Shown: piece after piece, positions 11,326 to 23,832 of the stretch | Numbering within the stretch: position 1 is the stretch's first letter | Layout: every line of letters starts with the position of its first letter | Assembly: GCA_963921195.1 (NCBI GenBank) | Contig: OY992537.1 | Span: 127,246,694 to 127,310,693, forward strand | From: Pegoplata infirma | Taxonomy: Eukaryota; Arthropoda; Insecta; Diptera; Anthomyiidae | DNA length: 64,000 bases | Direction of reading: 5' to 3' | Notes under the pieces: model-generated | What the model was told of the DNA's origin: nothing | What the model saw: the letters and a program-made list of their open reading frames with translations, nothing else | The model's database searches: none | Made by a program: the position numbers and the translations under genes

Positions 11326-12072
11326 CATTTGTGTCTGCAATTCCAGATCATGTTGGTAACCCTTGCGAAATAATGCAAGAGACAAAAAAGTTGAAAGAAA
11401 GTATGAAGTGAGGTTGAGATTGCTAGAAATAGAATTGTAGTGTTGGAAACTGTCAAAATTTATTCTGTAGAAACTATAAATATTCACATATGTAAAAAAC
11501 AGTTTTCATTTACAAGACAAACCGACATTTAAAATCCTACTGATGATAACACTAACTGGGGTGTTTGAAACTGGTATGGGAAATACCAGAAATATCTATA
11601 ATTTTTAGAAATTCAATTTTTCTTCTGCATTTTTTCAACTTTAACCTTTTAACAAATATAATTAGAGCCCGTGCCCGATCTGTACTTACAGAAAAAATTA
11701 AATAGAATTTCCGACAAAATATGTCGCTTAGGCATGGCTCCGGAACAGAAAATGCAAATTCCTTCATTTGTGTCTGCAATTCCAGATCATGTTGGTTACC
11801 CTTGCGAAATAATGTAAGAGACAAAAATGTTGAAAGAAAGTATGAAGTGAGGTTGAGATTGCTAGAAATAGAATTGCAGTGTTGGAAACTGTCAAAATTT
11901 ATTCTGTAGAAACTATAAATATTCACATATATAAAAAACAGTTTTCATTTACAAGACAAACCGACATTTAAAATCCTACTGATGATAACACTAACTGGGG
12001 TGTTTAAAACCGGTATGGGAAATACCAGAAATGTCTGTAATTTTTAGAAATTAAATTTTTCTTCTGCATTTT
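11326..12072. repeat. Direct duplication, about 305 bp repeated at 439-bp spacing
   Basis: CATTTGTGTCTGCAATTCC begins at 11326 and again at 11765, and both copies run to CTTCTGCATTTTT. They differ at only a few visible positions. The 135 bp between them (11631-11764) has a less AT-rich stretch, GCCCGTGCCCGATCTGTACT. A plus-strand frame there reads RLGMAPEQKMQIPSFVSAIP before a stop. I do not recognise it. It could be a captured coding scrap. Confidence 0.8.
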
Positions 12073-12073
12073 T

Positions 12074-12372
12074 ATATCCTCCAACCACAGTATGGGGTAA
12101 ACTCACTTTGTCATTCCGTTTGTAACGCATCGAAATATCGGTCGGGGACCCCATAAAGTATATATATTATTGATCTGTGATCGATTCTAAAACATTCTGT
12201 GAATGTCCGTCTGTCCGTCCGTCTGGGTGAAGACCCCATTGGGTTCGGAGCCGATAGGTTCAGACCCCGGTGGGCCCAGACTCAGTTGGGTTTTTGATCC
12301 AAAATTTTTGTCGGTTCTGCTCTACCTTGCTTAGTTTTTGAGATATGTGAATTTAGGGGACCACTAGGGTCG
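12074..12372 (+). mobile_element. mini-me-like repeat, 5' part with (GTCY)n
   Basis: Starts TATATCCTCCAACCACAGTA and continues with TTGTCATTCCGTTTGTAACG, CCCCATAAAGTATATATA, TTGATCTGTGATCGATTCT and a short GTCCGTCTGTCC run (12205-12226). The order TA-rich tract, conserved core, (GTCY)n is the known layout of dipteran mini-me elements. The 1.2 kb TIR element interrupts it at 12373. Confidence 0.7.
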
Positions 12373-13563
12373 CACAGTGGACCAAATGCTTAATCTAGCG
12401 TGCAAGAGAGTATAATTCGACTTTGAGAGCACCTAGAAACATGAAATTTGTAATGCACAAGGAAAATGAGATGAGCTTCTACATAGTCCAAATGTGGGCG
12501 GTATTTGAAGGGGCGTGGCACTTATTGAAACATTGTCATAATAAAATATAAGTAAAGTAAAGCCAATAATAAGCAGAGAAAGTAATTTTTTTAACGTAAA
12601 AAAGATTTTTAAACAGTTTAAAAAAGAAATATTTAATTTTGAGCAAAAAAAATTTTTTTTTACTCATTTCGGTAAAAAAAAAAAAAAATTTTTAGTGAAA
12701 ATTTTTTTTTGAGATAAAATTTTTTTTTGCTTTTAAAATTTTTACATTGGGTTAAAAAATGTTTGAGAATGTCAAAAATACTCAGCAATATATTTTTGTG
12801 GCTCATCAATGTCATTTAAAGCGTTAAGGTGTTTTCTTTTTTTTAACGTAAATTCAAGATACACCAATCTGAAATTCGCGGTTTTTGCTTACAACTTCTG
12901 AACCACTAGACCGATTTAGCTGATATTCAATACCAACCCGACTAGGAATATTGAAAATATATATGCCAAGCGTCAGCAGCAACAGAGTTTCCGTTTGAAA
13001 GTTATCGTGTTTTAAACAGACAGACGGACGGACATCGCTAGATCGACTGAAAAACAAAAACCAGCAAAAACCAGCAGCCAATTTTTTTATTATTTTGGAG
13101 CTCAATATCTATTCTTTTGAAATCATGTAAAAACCCTATAGAAGTTAGCGGGATTAGTATCTAAATTCATTACCAAAATTCGAGTTTGCTTGAAAATTAA
13201 TTCCATTGTGGACTCTCTTTTTAATTTACGTTTTTTTAAAACAACAACACAAATCAGCTTCAAATATACATTCCTTGAGGTTAAAATATAACAAATAATT
13301 TGATAAATTGCCTTAATACGGTCGTAAAATAGCAGTTTTAACAATCAACACATCTAGACAGAACTTGAAGATTTTTTTTTATAAAAACTAATTACTCATG
13401 TTTGGCTGCCTACTACGATTGTGTTTTTGCAATAAACAAAGAAATTTTATTAGCGTTAAGTAAGGTAGGAATAGTGCAATCATATTTGCGATACTAATTC
13501 AATATTGTAAAAACTTCATTTTTCGACCAACTGCGCACCAGATTCAACATTTGGTCCACTGTG
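12373..13563. mobile_element. 1.2 kb TIR element with 5-bp TSD GGTCG
   Basis: Ends CACAGTGGACCAAATG and CATTTGGTCCACTGTG are exact reverse complements. GGTCG lies directly outside on both sides (12368-12372 and 13564-13568). It is inserted in the mini-me-like repeat or an adjacent repeat. The interior has low-complexity A/T tracts and a piece of another mini-me in reverse. No transposase frame. The superfamily is not assigned. Confidence 0.8.
12858..13045 (-). mobile_element. mini-me-like internal fragment, reverse orientation
   Basis: In reverse complement, the (GTCY)n run (GACAGACGGACGGACATC at about 13018) is followed by a block ending CTAAATCGGTCTAGTGGTTC, matching the interior of the copy at 58400-59427. 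The minus-strand open frame here only reflects this repeat. Confidence 0.7.
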
Positions 13564-13568
13564 GGTCG

Positions 13569-14455
13569 TGAGAATTTTAAAAACCAATAACTTAAAAACG
13601 TTTGGGTATTTGGCGGACTTGTTCTGCATGCATGTTAAGAGCTATAAAAATGCTTTTAAACTCGTTGTTGTGTTGGCAATATTTACCGAGATATGAGCAT
13701 TTAAAATTGGGGTCCACACATGTGAAGAGAACCGGCGATACTATAGAGATAAAAAAAAATGGGCTTCATTTTGCTGTATCTGGTTTAGTTTTCGAGATAT
13801 TGCCATTTTAAGTTTTTGAAAAAAACAAAAATTTCCCCGAGCTATAAAAATTTTACTAAAATAGTGGAAAAAACTTCCTCAAATCTAATAAGATGAACTA
13901 AAGAAGAGGAATATGTCTAAAAAATATGTCAGAATTTCTTCCCTGTATTATGGAATTCCATTTAAGGAAAATAATGGTCTATTTAACGGTACATGAACTA
14001 AAATTTTTTCTATAAATTTCCCAACTTTTAGTTGGGAAATATACTATTATAAAATATTTTTAAGAACATTTTTCCAAAGTTTAAGTTAATTCTTTTTTTG
14101 AGTGTGTATAAAAAAGAGCAATTGTGAAAATCTGAATACTTTTAAAGAATACTGTATTTATTTTCTCGATTCCTTCATTTACTTTGTTTCTATTCTATTA
14201 CAATCAATTCATTCATAGTTAAATAAATTTTTATTTTGTTAAACAACTTGTAACATACATTTAAAACATATCGAAACAACAACAACAAAAAACTTAAAAT
14301 CGAAAAAATCCAAGCTAAAGTGGTGGAAAGGAGGAGGTCAAGGGGAAAAATATATGCATGTCGTCACAATCTTTCAACGTGTTGCAGTTTTGATAGACAC
14401 AACATATCACACATTTAATATAAACATTTAATTTTAACAAAATGAAATGCCTTTA
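13569..14455. other. Unassigned repeat-like sequence
   Basis: Begins where the mini-me flank resumes and includes phrases such as ATTTACCGAGATATGAGCAT that look transposon-derived. A GAGTG end (TCTTTTTTTGAGTG, about 14103) hints at another CACTC-group fragment. No gene. The open frame at 13602-13811 has no support. Confidence 0.35.
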
Positions 14456-14870
14456 CACTCAAAAAAATAAGTTTGTTATAAGACATATTTGAAAAAAGAT
14501 AACCCTTATTTGACTGAAATGCTTTGGAAAAACGTGTATAGGAATTATTTAAAATTTTTAGCTTTTTGGGTACAAATTAATTTGATTTGATGGGTTCATA
14601 TTTAGGTGAACTCTATCTTTAACGTATTTAAAATTTGGTCACCAAATTCGTAATCTTATCCCATCTGAACAATATTATGTCAAGACCTTATTATTCATGA
14701 AATTGAGGACCAAATTTGAGATCTAATTAAATACAAAACCAAAAAACTTCTCGGAATTAAAAAAAAAATATTCGACTAATTTTTTATAATTTTTTTTTTT
14801 TTGCGGAAAGTCCTTGCAAAATCTGTCAAATGGAAAAAACAATCAATTTATGGAGTTTTTATTTTGAGTG
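14456..14870. mobile_element. CACTC...GAGTG MITE, 415 bp, TA-flanked
   Basis: Starts CACTCAAAAAAATAAG after TA and ends TTATTTTGAGTG before TA. Non-coding. Only the termini, about 12 bases, are shared with the other CACTC elements, so it is a separate family using the same kind of end. Confidence 0.75.
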
Positions 14871-14872
14871 TA

Positions 14873-15546
14873 TACTTGTAGATGTGGTACAAAGTGTTTA
14901 TGTTTTTTTCTGTTATTTATTTTATTTTTTTTTATTTCGTTAGGAACTCGAATCATTATTCTGGGATTCGAGTCTAAACTTAATGGCAGAGGTATTAATT
15001 TTTTATGAAATGTAATTAATTTTATTTTATTTCTCAAGTTGTACGAATATATATTTTTTGTATGTTGGTTGTGTTCGTACATACATACAATTATTTTATA
15101 AACGAATTTTATTTTATTGCTTATGTTTAACAAACAAATAGTCTAAATTTTTATTAAAAACTACAGATTAAAATTGTAAAAAAATTTTAATTTTTTTTTT
15201 CAAGAAATTCAAAATATGCATGTTTGTGTTATATTCCAACAATAAATTCATTGACACCTGAAATCGATGCATTAAAAATTTAAATGTAACAAAAACAAAT
15301 TGTAAATAAGAAAACACAAATTGTCGAATAACAATTTTTAACCCTTTGGCGACCATGCATTTTTGGCTAAAGCGTTTTTAATTTTCTGTTCAATTTTGTA
15401 ATTTGTGATCTCATAATAATAACCCCACAACAAATTGGACCCCTCAACACAATCCTGTCATCTCATTTTTATTGGTAAAAAAATTTGCATATTGACTATT
15501 ATGGAGTTTTGGTCAAAGTTATTTAAAAAGTTTTTATTTATTCCTA
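14873..15546. other. AT-rich sequence, nothing recognised
   Basis: The open frames at 14843-15133 and 15168-15356 (minus) are in AT-rich sequence without motif. The first overlaps a MITE end. Confidence 0.45.
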
Positions 15547-15875
15547 CACAGAAAAAAACGAATTGTTATATTAACCCCCATATTTGTGAATACAATTATT
15601 TTTTTCACTGAAATTTGTCACATCAAAAAACGTTTGTAAGTTTTGATTGATAAAAAAATAATTTTATTTTTTTCAACAAAGAAATTCAACAAACACAAAC
15701 ACAATTTGTTGATCTGACAAAAGTAAAAAATCTTAATTTTTTTTCAACAAAGAAATTCAACAAACACAATTAGTTGATCTGACAAATGAAATTTTTTTTC
15801 AACAAAGAAATTTAACAAACACAAACACTATTTTTTGACATGATAAAATAATTTTGAAATAAAATTACTTGACTG
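15547..15875 (+). mobile_element. CACAG MITE with TTCAACAAAGAAATT tandem units, copy 1 (truncated)
   Basis: Starts CACAGAAAAAAACGAATTGT after TA. It contains three tandem units of about 60 bp built on TTCAACAAAGAAATTCAACA and TTGTTGATCTGACAAA. Compared with 54463-54937 the right third is missing after ATTACTTGACTGAG. A reverse copy lies at 44352-44835. Confidence 0.75.
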
Positions 15876-16114
15876 AGTAGAGAAGGGCGCGTGAGTGAAT
15901 TTTGACTACGAAATAATCACGCTCACGAAGACTCACGAAATTAAAATTAACAAATTTTTATTTTACTTTTTTTTAGCCCTAAAAAAAATTTCATAAAATC
16001 AAATTGGTTTTATATTTTTTTATACCCTCCAACTACAGTATGGGGGTATACTCACTTTGTCATTCCGTGTGTAACGCACCAAAATATCGGTCTAGGACCC
16101 CATAAAGTATATAT

Positions 16115-17955
16115 GGGGCATTCCATGTCAAATCGGACACTTTGAAATTTTTTTTTAGATTTTCCCAATTTGTTAACAGTTTTTAGTACCCTTCGAAAAC
16201 TCCTTCGTGGTAAATTTCAGATTTTTTTGATGACTCGTTCAAAAGATATCGAATTTTTAAAAATTGTTAGTTTGTTCCTTTACTCAAACTTCTTTTACTC
16301 ATAACTTCTTCAATAATGGTCCAAATTTAATTTTTTTTTCAAATTTTTTGTTTTTTTACGTGCTTTAAAAAAAAAAATCAAAAAAAATTTTAAGTTTTAA
16401 AATTTAAATCTCATTTTTGAAAATGTTTGTATTCTTCGATTTTTTTAAAATTTTTCCAATCTTAAAATCACTTCTACTGCTCCAATGGTGCGTCATAGAG
16501 GGGTCATTGAAAAGACCAACCCCCATTAATTTTTCTTAACAATTAACAATTCTTTGGAACAAACTATACCCTATCTCCAATTTTTAAGGGGGCTCCCACT
16601 CAAAATGACTTTTTTTTAAATTTGCTCCACCGCACTATGGTTCCAAATCATTTTTTTTTGGCATAAATTCCAAATATGAAGCAAAGTCGCTAGTTTTCAA
16701 TCTTTCAAAGACTCATGCAAGTTCGTGCCCAAACACAACTTTTTGTCCTCGAAAGATATAGGCTATTTTGGCTTCAAAATCCTTTAAACCGCAACCCCCA
16801 TGAATAACGCCAAAGATGCATGGAATTAAAAATTAGAGTTTTTAATAAGAACTACTTTACTTGGGCTTCAATTTTCCTTTTTAGTCTTTTTATAATTTTA
16901 TTTTTTCCCATTTGCTGTTAGTATAATTGTAATATGGTTTTGATCCCGATTTAATAATACGCCTAAAAACTATCAACTTTAAAACCCTGCCAGACTGACA
17001 GTATTGCCATCAAATTTTTTGCATTATACTTTCTTAATAGCTTGGTGTGTTGCCATTAAGCATAGATGGGAATTTTTCATTACCATTGAATTTTAATTAC
17101 CATTGGTTGATATCAATGGTAATGAAAAAATTTTCATTACCATTTAATGGTAATTAAATTTTTTTAATTGAAAAAATAATTACTAATGGTAATGAAATGC
17201 ACCAATTGTAGAAAAACACCAATTATAATTGGTTTCAAAACCATTGGTTTGCACATTTTTGTTTTTTTTTTTTAAGTTAAAAATTTAAACATCAAACTAT
17301 GTTTTTAAAAAAAAAAATATGAAAATGTTAAAGACAAAAAACAAAACGCAAATAAAAAGTTCAAATATTGTGTTATATAAAGGCAATCAACGTGTTTTTA
17401 GCTTATAAAATGTGAATAAAACACCATATAACAAAAAACAACAGATATTTCCAAATATTAACGATTTTGACAATATTGTGACGACTTTTACTAATGGTAA
17501 TTATTTTTTTTAAGTGATGCCATACCAATGGTAATTATTTTTTTTTTAATTTTCATTAGTAATTAAATTGATAAGTAATTTAATTGGTACAATTGATACA
17601 ACCAATGGTAATGAAAAAAATTTCATTACCATAGACATCAATTAAATGGTAATTAAACCATCAATTAATTGGTCCCTTTAATTAATTAGTCCCATCTATG
17701 CCATTAAGAAACTGTATTAGCTTTTGGAAATTTGTTAAATTCTTTCAAAAAATAAAAAAAAAATTTATGGGGATCGCCTTAAGAGTTAAGGTAGAGGGTA
17801 GCTGTGTTCAAGAAAATGTTTGGACTAAAAAAATATTGTGGGTCGGTCCCTCTTTGACGCACCATTGAAGCAGTAGAAATGATTTTAAATTACAATAACA
17901 TTTTTTTTTTTAAATTTTAAAAAATAGTAAAATTCGTTATCCCACGATCTTCCTG
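16115..17955. mobile_element. Foldback-like insertion in mini-me
   Basis: Starts GGGGCATTCCATGTCAAATC at 16115. A block at about 16470-16510 (CTGCTCCAATGGTGCGTCA) is repeated inverted at about 17855-17875 (TGACGCACCATTGAAGCAG). No matching right terminus was found, so its right limit is set by where the mini-me resumes. A hAT MITE sits in the middle. Confidence 0.55.
17061..17700. mobile_element. Nonautonomous hAT element, TSD CCATTAAG
   Basis: Ends CATAGATGGGA...TCCCATCTATG, flanked by perfect 8-bp CCATTAAG (17053-17060 and 17701-17708), 640 bp. It contains many TTACCATT/AATGGTAA motifs in both directions, dense at both ends, likely subterminal binding repeats. No transposase. Confidence 0.92.
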
Positions 17956-18740
17956 GGCAAAAAAATTGTAGAATCGATAGAGGTTTTACACAAAAAAATT
18001 TCCAAAAAAGAAAAAGTTCCCCCTTGAAGAACTAAACCAGCCTCTGAAAAACACAATTTTTTTACATGATTTTTTTGTGTTTTTGTTTAACAAATGCAAC
18101 ATTTTTATGCACAAGAAGTTCAAAGTCGTTCATTTGGAACCAAAGAATTATATAGGCGTGGAATGTTTTTTTTTTTTTAAATATTGATAAACTTGTATTT
18201 GTTTAGCGCAAAAAGCATAAGAATGAATTTTTAAACACATATTCGAGAGAAAAATTTGCCCCCCCCTAATTACCACTAAAGACCCAGCCCGAGGAAAACA
18301 CCCCTGGGATTTTTGTTTATTTTTTTGCATGTTGGAGGGTATAAAAAAACAGGGGTAACTCATGAATAGTAGTGTCAGTAATAACGAAGTCGTTATTAAT
18401 AGATGGCAATCTTTTTTTGGAAAGTATTTGGGAACGATTTGGGAATAACGAAAAATAAACATTAAAAAATTTTAAAATTATGAGTGAAAATTATTGTTGT
18501 GTCACTTGAAAATAAAAAAATACATAATTAAAAAAAGAAATGAATATAATTAAATCAAAACAACCAGCAAAATTAAACGAAAAATAAAAGGTAAACAAAA
18601 TTTCCAGCTTTCCCAGATACCATTTGAAAACTAACACCACCTTTAAACGTCAAAAAGAATTGACTCTTGCATAGTCTTTATATATTTAAGTTTTTGATAA
18701 AAAATTCGGCACATCCGAATTTAACACTCTTACTTGTTTT

Positions 18741-20726
18741 ATATTATTTTATTTGATTAGCGTATTAACAACAAAAATTTAATTTTGGTGGGATAATGCT
18801 TTTAATTTTAAAATTAATTTAAAAAAAAAATTAGGTCCGCTTGGGTCTTACTCTAAATTAAAAAAAAAAAAAAAATGTTTTGTCAAGAGCATTATTTTTT
18901 TTTTTTGTATTTTTTAGAGCCAAAATTTAACCACAAACTTGAACCTTCCAGTGGCACGGGGTTAAAATTGTCCGACATGGTTAATAATTTAAATATAAAG
19001 TTTTTAGACCGAAAGTAATAATAATTTTCCCGGCAATCGACGTTATTAGAAAAAAGTTGTTTTTCGTGATGATAAATAAAATTCTAAAATGTTACAGATT
19101 TTTTGCTGTTTCTGGACACATTTTTGAAGACGATAAAAATGCCACAGATCGAAATAATATTTTTTTATGAATATGTATCATAAAGAGCAATATCGTTGCT
19201 AGTTAAAATAAAACCTTTTGTCTTTAATGATCTGATCAAGTAATATAATAAAAAAAATCTAATGTTTTTTTTTTTGGTTTGTATAAAAAAAATTTTGGGT
19301 CTGAGCCAAACTTTAACCATCTAGCTGCACGGGTTGAAATTGTCCGATTGAGTTAAACATTTAAACATGGCGTTTTTAGACCAAAAGAAACCATAATTTA
19401 CCCGGCAAACGAAGAAATTTTTCTTGCCACCCTTATACACACTTTTTGCGTTATAGTAATATCGTGTAAAACAGTGAAAAACAGAATTTTTGATGTGCAC
19501 ATATTTATAAAATTACTTTTAATTATTTGTTTGAAATTTTCATTTCCTGTAAAATTATCATTAAATATTTTTTAAACACTGCAATAAATTAGCCAACTAA
19601 AACTAATAAATTAATAGATTTACCAATAAATTAAACAAATTATTTCTGGTGTAAATAAATTTATGATATTCTCATAAAATTTATGATTTTAAAATGTATT
19701 TATTATTTTATTTTTTTTTGGTACATTATAAAACAATATGTATTCAAGTATTATATTATTCAATTGAATTTTGTTTATTTATATGAAATGAGCAAAAATG
19801 TTCAATATGTATGTTTACATAGAATAAAATAGCACTTTATTGTAGATATTTTAACATTTTGTTTCTTACTTGTATCACATAGACAACTTTATAAAATTCT
19901 CAAATAAAGTTCAATTAATTTAAGTGTTCATACTGGTATTAAATCAAATTTTAAGAAACAATACAAGAATACAAAAGAGTTCAAAATAGATCAATATCGA
20001 CTGAATAATAATCTACAATTTTCCAGTGGCTTCACTCCATGTACAGGCGGTCATTTTTATTTTAAAAATTTATAACTTTTTTTAACGAATGTCGACAGAA
20101 AAAAATTTAAGATTCCGAGATATATTTCCAACTGAAAAAATTGCAGAGTCCTATAGATAAAAATCTCAGATTCTGAGATATTTCCCTATAGAAAGTCTCA
20201 AATTCTTTGACATTTCCAATCCCATTGATCCAAGTGCAATACTATAAACTTCTTCTGGCACCTGTAGAAAAAGATACGTTTGGCTTAACCGAGTCAATAT
20301 GCTAAATCATTACCCGGATAGACCGTAATCCGGATATTGAGAGCCTCTATTTTTAGTACATATTTCGGGTTTAAAAATATTTTAATTTATAGCGGAAAAA
20401 ATTGCAGCAGAAAATGCGGTAGATATTAATATTAAAACAAAACTAAATTAAAACTAAATTTTTACGAAATACAATCTAAATGAATTCCAAATGGAAAGTC
20501 ATATTATGGCACAAAAAAGTTTTAAAAATTTTTTCTTTTTGTTTTCAAATACTATTAGAGATAATTTCTCCTGAAACATAAAAGAACAGGTAATACAAAC
20601 ACAAACAAAAAAAATTAATAGGATTTTCTTATGTACACATATAAAGAATATAGTTGAGGTTTTCTAAAACGACCGACGTTTTTATACAATTTTTTACCCA
20701 TCATTTAGCCCCTAAATCCCCGATAT
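18741..20726. other. AT-rich intergenic-like sequence with one old duplication
   Basis: Apart from the duplication at 18900-19425, I see only scraps. AGATTCTGAGATATTT-type units at about 20108-20220 match the repeat at 59815-60790. TGATCCAAGTGCAATACT near 20225 matches 9771 and 57208. No gene. Confidence 0.4.
18900..19425 (+). repeat. Diverged tandem duplication, about 374-bp spacing
   Basis: GGGTTAAAATTGTCCGACAT near 18959 and GGGTTGAAATTGTCCGATTG near 19333, each followed by a TTTTTAGACC...CCCGGCAA block about 70 bases on. Divergence is clearly visible, so the duplication is old. Confidence 0.7.
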
Positions 20727-21494
20727 GAGGCATTCCGCACCAAATGTCCAGCAAAATGAAACATGTATACCGTGAATTTCGGAATAGGTTGTATGGATAG
20801 CCCTATATGGAACAACGAAAAAATTCCGTTTTGGTTTTTCCATTTTTCAAAAACTGGGCTTAGGAGGCGTGTATCTACACAAAAATATTCAGACATGTGT
20901 TTTTCGTTTTTTTTTTTCGAGAAAATCGCATTTGAATATTAAATTTTATATCAATTTTGTAATTTGCTTGAATTTTCTTGTTTCAACGTAGCGAATGAGT
21001 ATTACATATTTGCATAAATATTACTCATACTCTACGTTGAAACAAGAAAATACAAGCAAATTACTAAATTGTTATGAAATTCAAAATTCAAATGCGATTT
21101 TCTCGAAAACCCCATGTCTGATTTTTTTGTGTGGATAGACAAACATCTAAACTAAAAAAAAAAGTGACCGGATTTTTGAAAAATTGACGTTTTTAAAAAA
21201 TGTAAAATTTCAGATTGAGTTCTGAAAATGTCCATGCAAAACTATACAAGTATGTAAATTTTTGAGATTGTGGCGTATTCCGTTTTAATTTGATAAGCAT
21301 ATAAACAAGGTAACTCGACACAAAATTTACCATTTTTCCAATATGTGACCACGCCACCTAAGACCAGTTTTTGAAAAATAGAAAAACCAAAAACGCAATT
21401 TTCTTTGTTACATATAGGACTATTCATACAGCCTATTCAGAAATTAACGGGACACATGTTTTTCTGTAGCGGGACATTTGGTGTGGAATGCCTC
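20727..21494. mobile_element. Foldback element GAGGCATTCC...GGAATGCCTC (intact loop)
   Basis: The arms are long reverse complements. From GAGGCATTCCGCACCAAATG inwards they share the GGTTGTATGGATAGCC and GGCTTAGGAGGCGTG blocks, which reappear reversed at about 21340-21440. The loop holds a second inverted pair (CGAATGAGTATTACATAT...). Flanks are GATAT and ATATG. It has the same structure as 51937-53861 but without a hAT inserted in the loop. Confidence 0.85.
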
Positions 21495-21524
21495 ATATGG
21501 CCGATAAGTCGTGGCACCCCACCC

Positions 21525-21602
21525 TCAGAATTGTCTCTTTATAAATATTTTAAGCTTCTAGCAAATCGGTTCATAAAGATTGGAGAACTTCCCTTGTTAG
21601 AC
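21525..21602. repeat. Dispersed repeat end (second copy)
   Basis: AGAATTGTCTCTTTATAAAT, AATCGGTTCATAAAG and CTTCCCTTGTTAG match 8505-8582 in order and spacing. It directly follows the foldback. Confidence 0.55.
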
Positions 21603-21719
21603 CATTGCTTTGTTGTAATTTTGTACACAAGCATAAATTGCATAGTATGTGTGTTGCCCTTCAATGATTTAGATCCAGGGAATTAAAAAAAAATATTTGC
21701 CCAACATTTTAGGAGTACC

Positions 21720-22250
21720 CATGTAAAAATTATTATATCTGCCTGATCTTTTAAGATCTAATTATATAAATTGTATCTGCCCAGATCTATTATATCCAAA
21801 ATTTGCACCCAATTTCGAGTTCAATGTAGATCTGATCAGTAATTGTATCTGAAAATGGGAAATCTTATAAGATACACTTGATATAAGCAGATCTTAACAG
21901 ATCAGATCACATCATATCGAATCGATTTTTACACGGAAATGAAAAAAAAAAAAAATAAACTTAAATAAAGTTAATAAATGCAAAGGAAAGTAGGTATGCC
22001 TCAATGCCCCGCACACCTTTCCAATTTTATTTTTAACATTCTGGGGAAAACTAAAGATTCGGCACAGTCTAATTTAACACTTTCACTTGTTTTTGTTTTG
22101 ATGGAATGGAAATTTAACAATTTTTTTCGCAACTGTTCATCAACTGCAATGCATTGCATATCTGATTTCTCGGAATAAGAGATGTATTAGATACAATTTT
22201 AAGAATCAGATCAAGGAATTGTTCTTGACTATAAAATGCTATTTTGGCGT
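21720..22250. repeat. AGATCTGATC-rich repeat containing a mini-me 3' end
   Basis: Repeated GATCTGATC/AGATCT/GTATCTG words at 21740-21910 and again near 22196-22215 suggest one element, interrupted in the middle. At 22048-22098 the text AAAGATTCGGCACAGTCTAA...TTCACTTG is the mini-me-like 3' end. The boundaries of both are uncertain. Confidence 0.5.
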
Positions 22251-22562
22251 GATAAAATCCATTTGGTTTAAAAATCGTAAAATGTGTCAATGCCTGAAAG
22301 TGGTTTGGTCTTAAGGGGGGTTTTAACGAAAAAAACAGTCTTGATGTCAGCAATTTTTAAAAAATGGCCTCGGTAAATACTACAGAATTTAATAATCTAC
22401 AAATCCAAAAAATTTCATCAAAATCGGTTGAGTAGCTCTTGCTGTACAACTGCAGCCGATTTTGCTCTTTAAAAAAGCATTTCACAATTAAGTTAAACTA
22501 GTTGAACAAATTTTGTGTCAAATAAAAAAAAAAAACAGAATTAAAAAATATTGCGTATTAAA

Positions 22563-23090
22563 AATTTTATATGATCTTGGGCGTTATGTCCACACAAAAA
22601 ATTATTGGCTAAAAAATTTCAAGTAAATCGATTGATCAACAAAATTTAAATAATTCAATTATTGTTGTGATCAACATATTTTTTATTTTCTTTAACTATC
22701 AAATTACAAATTTTCAACATACTATAGTTTTTTCGCCACTTTTTTAAAACGATGATAACTTGAAAAGTTGTCGATATCACGAAAACTGTTCTAATTTTGA
22801 AACTTTGGAATTGGTATTCGGATTCAGCGTATGGAAAATGAATCATGTAATGGATCAAAATCTCTGTCGCTTTATTTATTTTTTTTGAAAACATTAATTC
22901 AAAAATATACAACATAATCTAGGCTTACCTTTTTTTATTGTTGGCAACATATTGGAAAGCAAAATATATGAATTTCTCCATAATATTGCCATAAGCTTGT
23001 AATTCATTCGTTAAATCAATTATTATTTTGATTGACTTTAAATAAAAAATTGATTAAATTTTTAATAAAAATCGAAAAAGAGTTTAATTG
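22563..23090. repeat. Dispersed AT-rich repeat, copy 2 (partner at 11027)
   Basis: Same order of blocks as 11027-11325, with about 150 extra bases at 22730-22890 that include GCGTATGGAAAATGAATCATG. The copy at 11027 is therefore the empty version. Confidence 0.6.
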
Positions 23091-23475
23091 AAAATAAAAT
23101 CAATTTATCACCAACAATTTGATGATTGATAGGGACACCTATTTTTTTAGCTACTCAAATTCATATTTAGGAGGTGCAAATGAGTTGGGAAGAAACGGCT
23201 ATTTTTCAGTTTTTTCGTTTATCTCCTATATTATGCAAAGAAACCTAGTCTTGTTACATACCAAATGAAATATTTTTGGAAAACCTATCTACGTGTGAAA
23301 AGAACATGACCAAACATGCACAACTTCTCGTCATATTAAGTACAATACTAAAATTTTAGGATATTTCTGTTATAAGTAGAAAAATATTAAGTTTTTTGGC
23401 ACGTTGTTAGCACCACAAGATAGGTATTTTATGCCTATATTAATTGTGTTTATATGCGTAAATATTAAAAAATTA
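23091..23475. other. Sequence without recognised feature
   Basis: Slightly less AT-rich than its surroundings (for example AGGAGGTGCAAATGAGTTGG at 23170), but with stops in all frames. Possibly part of an unidentified dispersed repeat. Confidence 0.35.
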
Positions 23476-23832
23476 CACTCAAAAACTTATGTCATTAACT
23501 GTTTGTAGTTTATTTAAAAATTTTGCGTTTTGTTTTTTTTTTTAAGAAAAAACATTTGTTTAATTTAATGTTCAGTTTTTTTAATAACTACTTTTGTGCT
23601 TTGTTTCAAAAATAACTACATTAAATATAAAGACTTTTATTAGCATTCAATTTTTAAAGTCATTTATTTTTGTCCTGTAAGTAAAAATAAGTGATTCTTC
23701 TTTAATTTTTAATGATTTGCATTTTTTAAAGAGAAGTCATTAGTTTTTACCCACTTGTGTGGGTTATTTTATTTGAAAAAAAAAAAAAAATTATTAATTG
23801 AAATTTAAAAACATGTTTGTATCAAGTGATTT

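Larger units (their letters stand above)
16017..18740 (+). mobile_element. mini-me-like repeat split by nested insertions
   Basis: 5' end TATACCCTCCAACTACAGTA (16021), then TTGTCATTCCGTGTGTAACG and CCCCATAAAGTATATATG. The 3' half resumes near 17955-18000 (AAGTTCCCCCTTGAAGAACT matches 48174) and reaches GCATGTTGGAGGGTATA (about 18328-18344). The terminal block AATTCGGCACATCCGAATTT...TTACTTGTTTT lies about 345 bp further on at 18701-18740, so something else is inserted between. The (GTCY)n part is lost. Confidence 0.7.
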
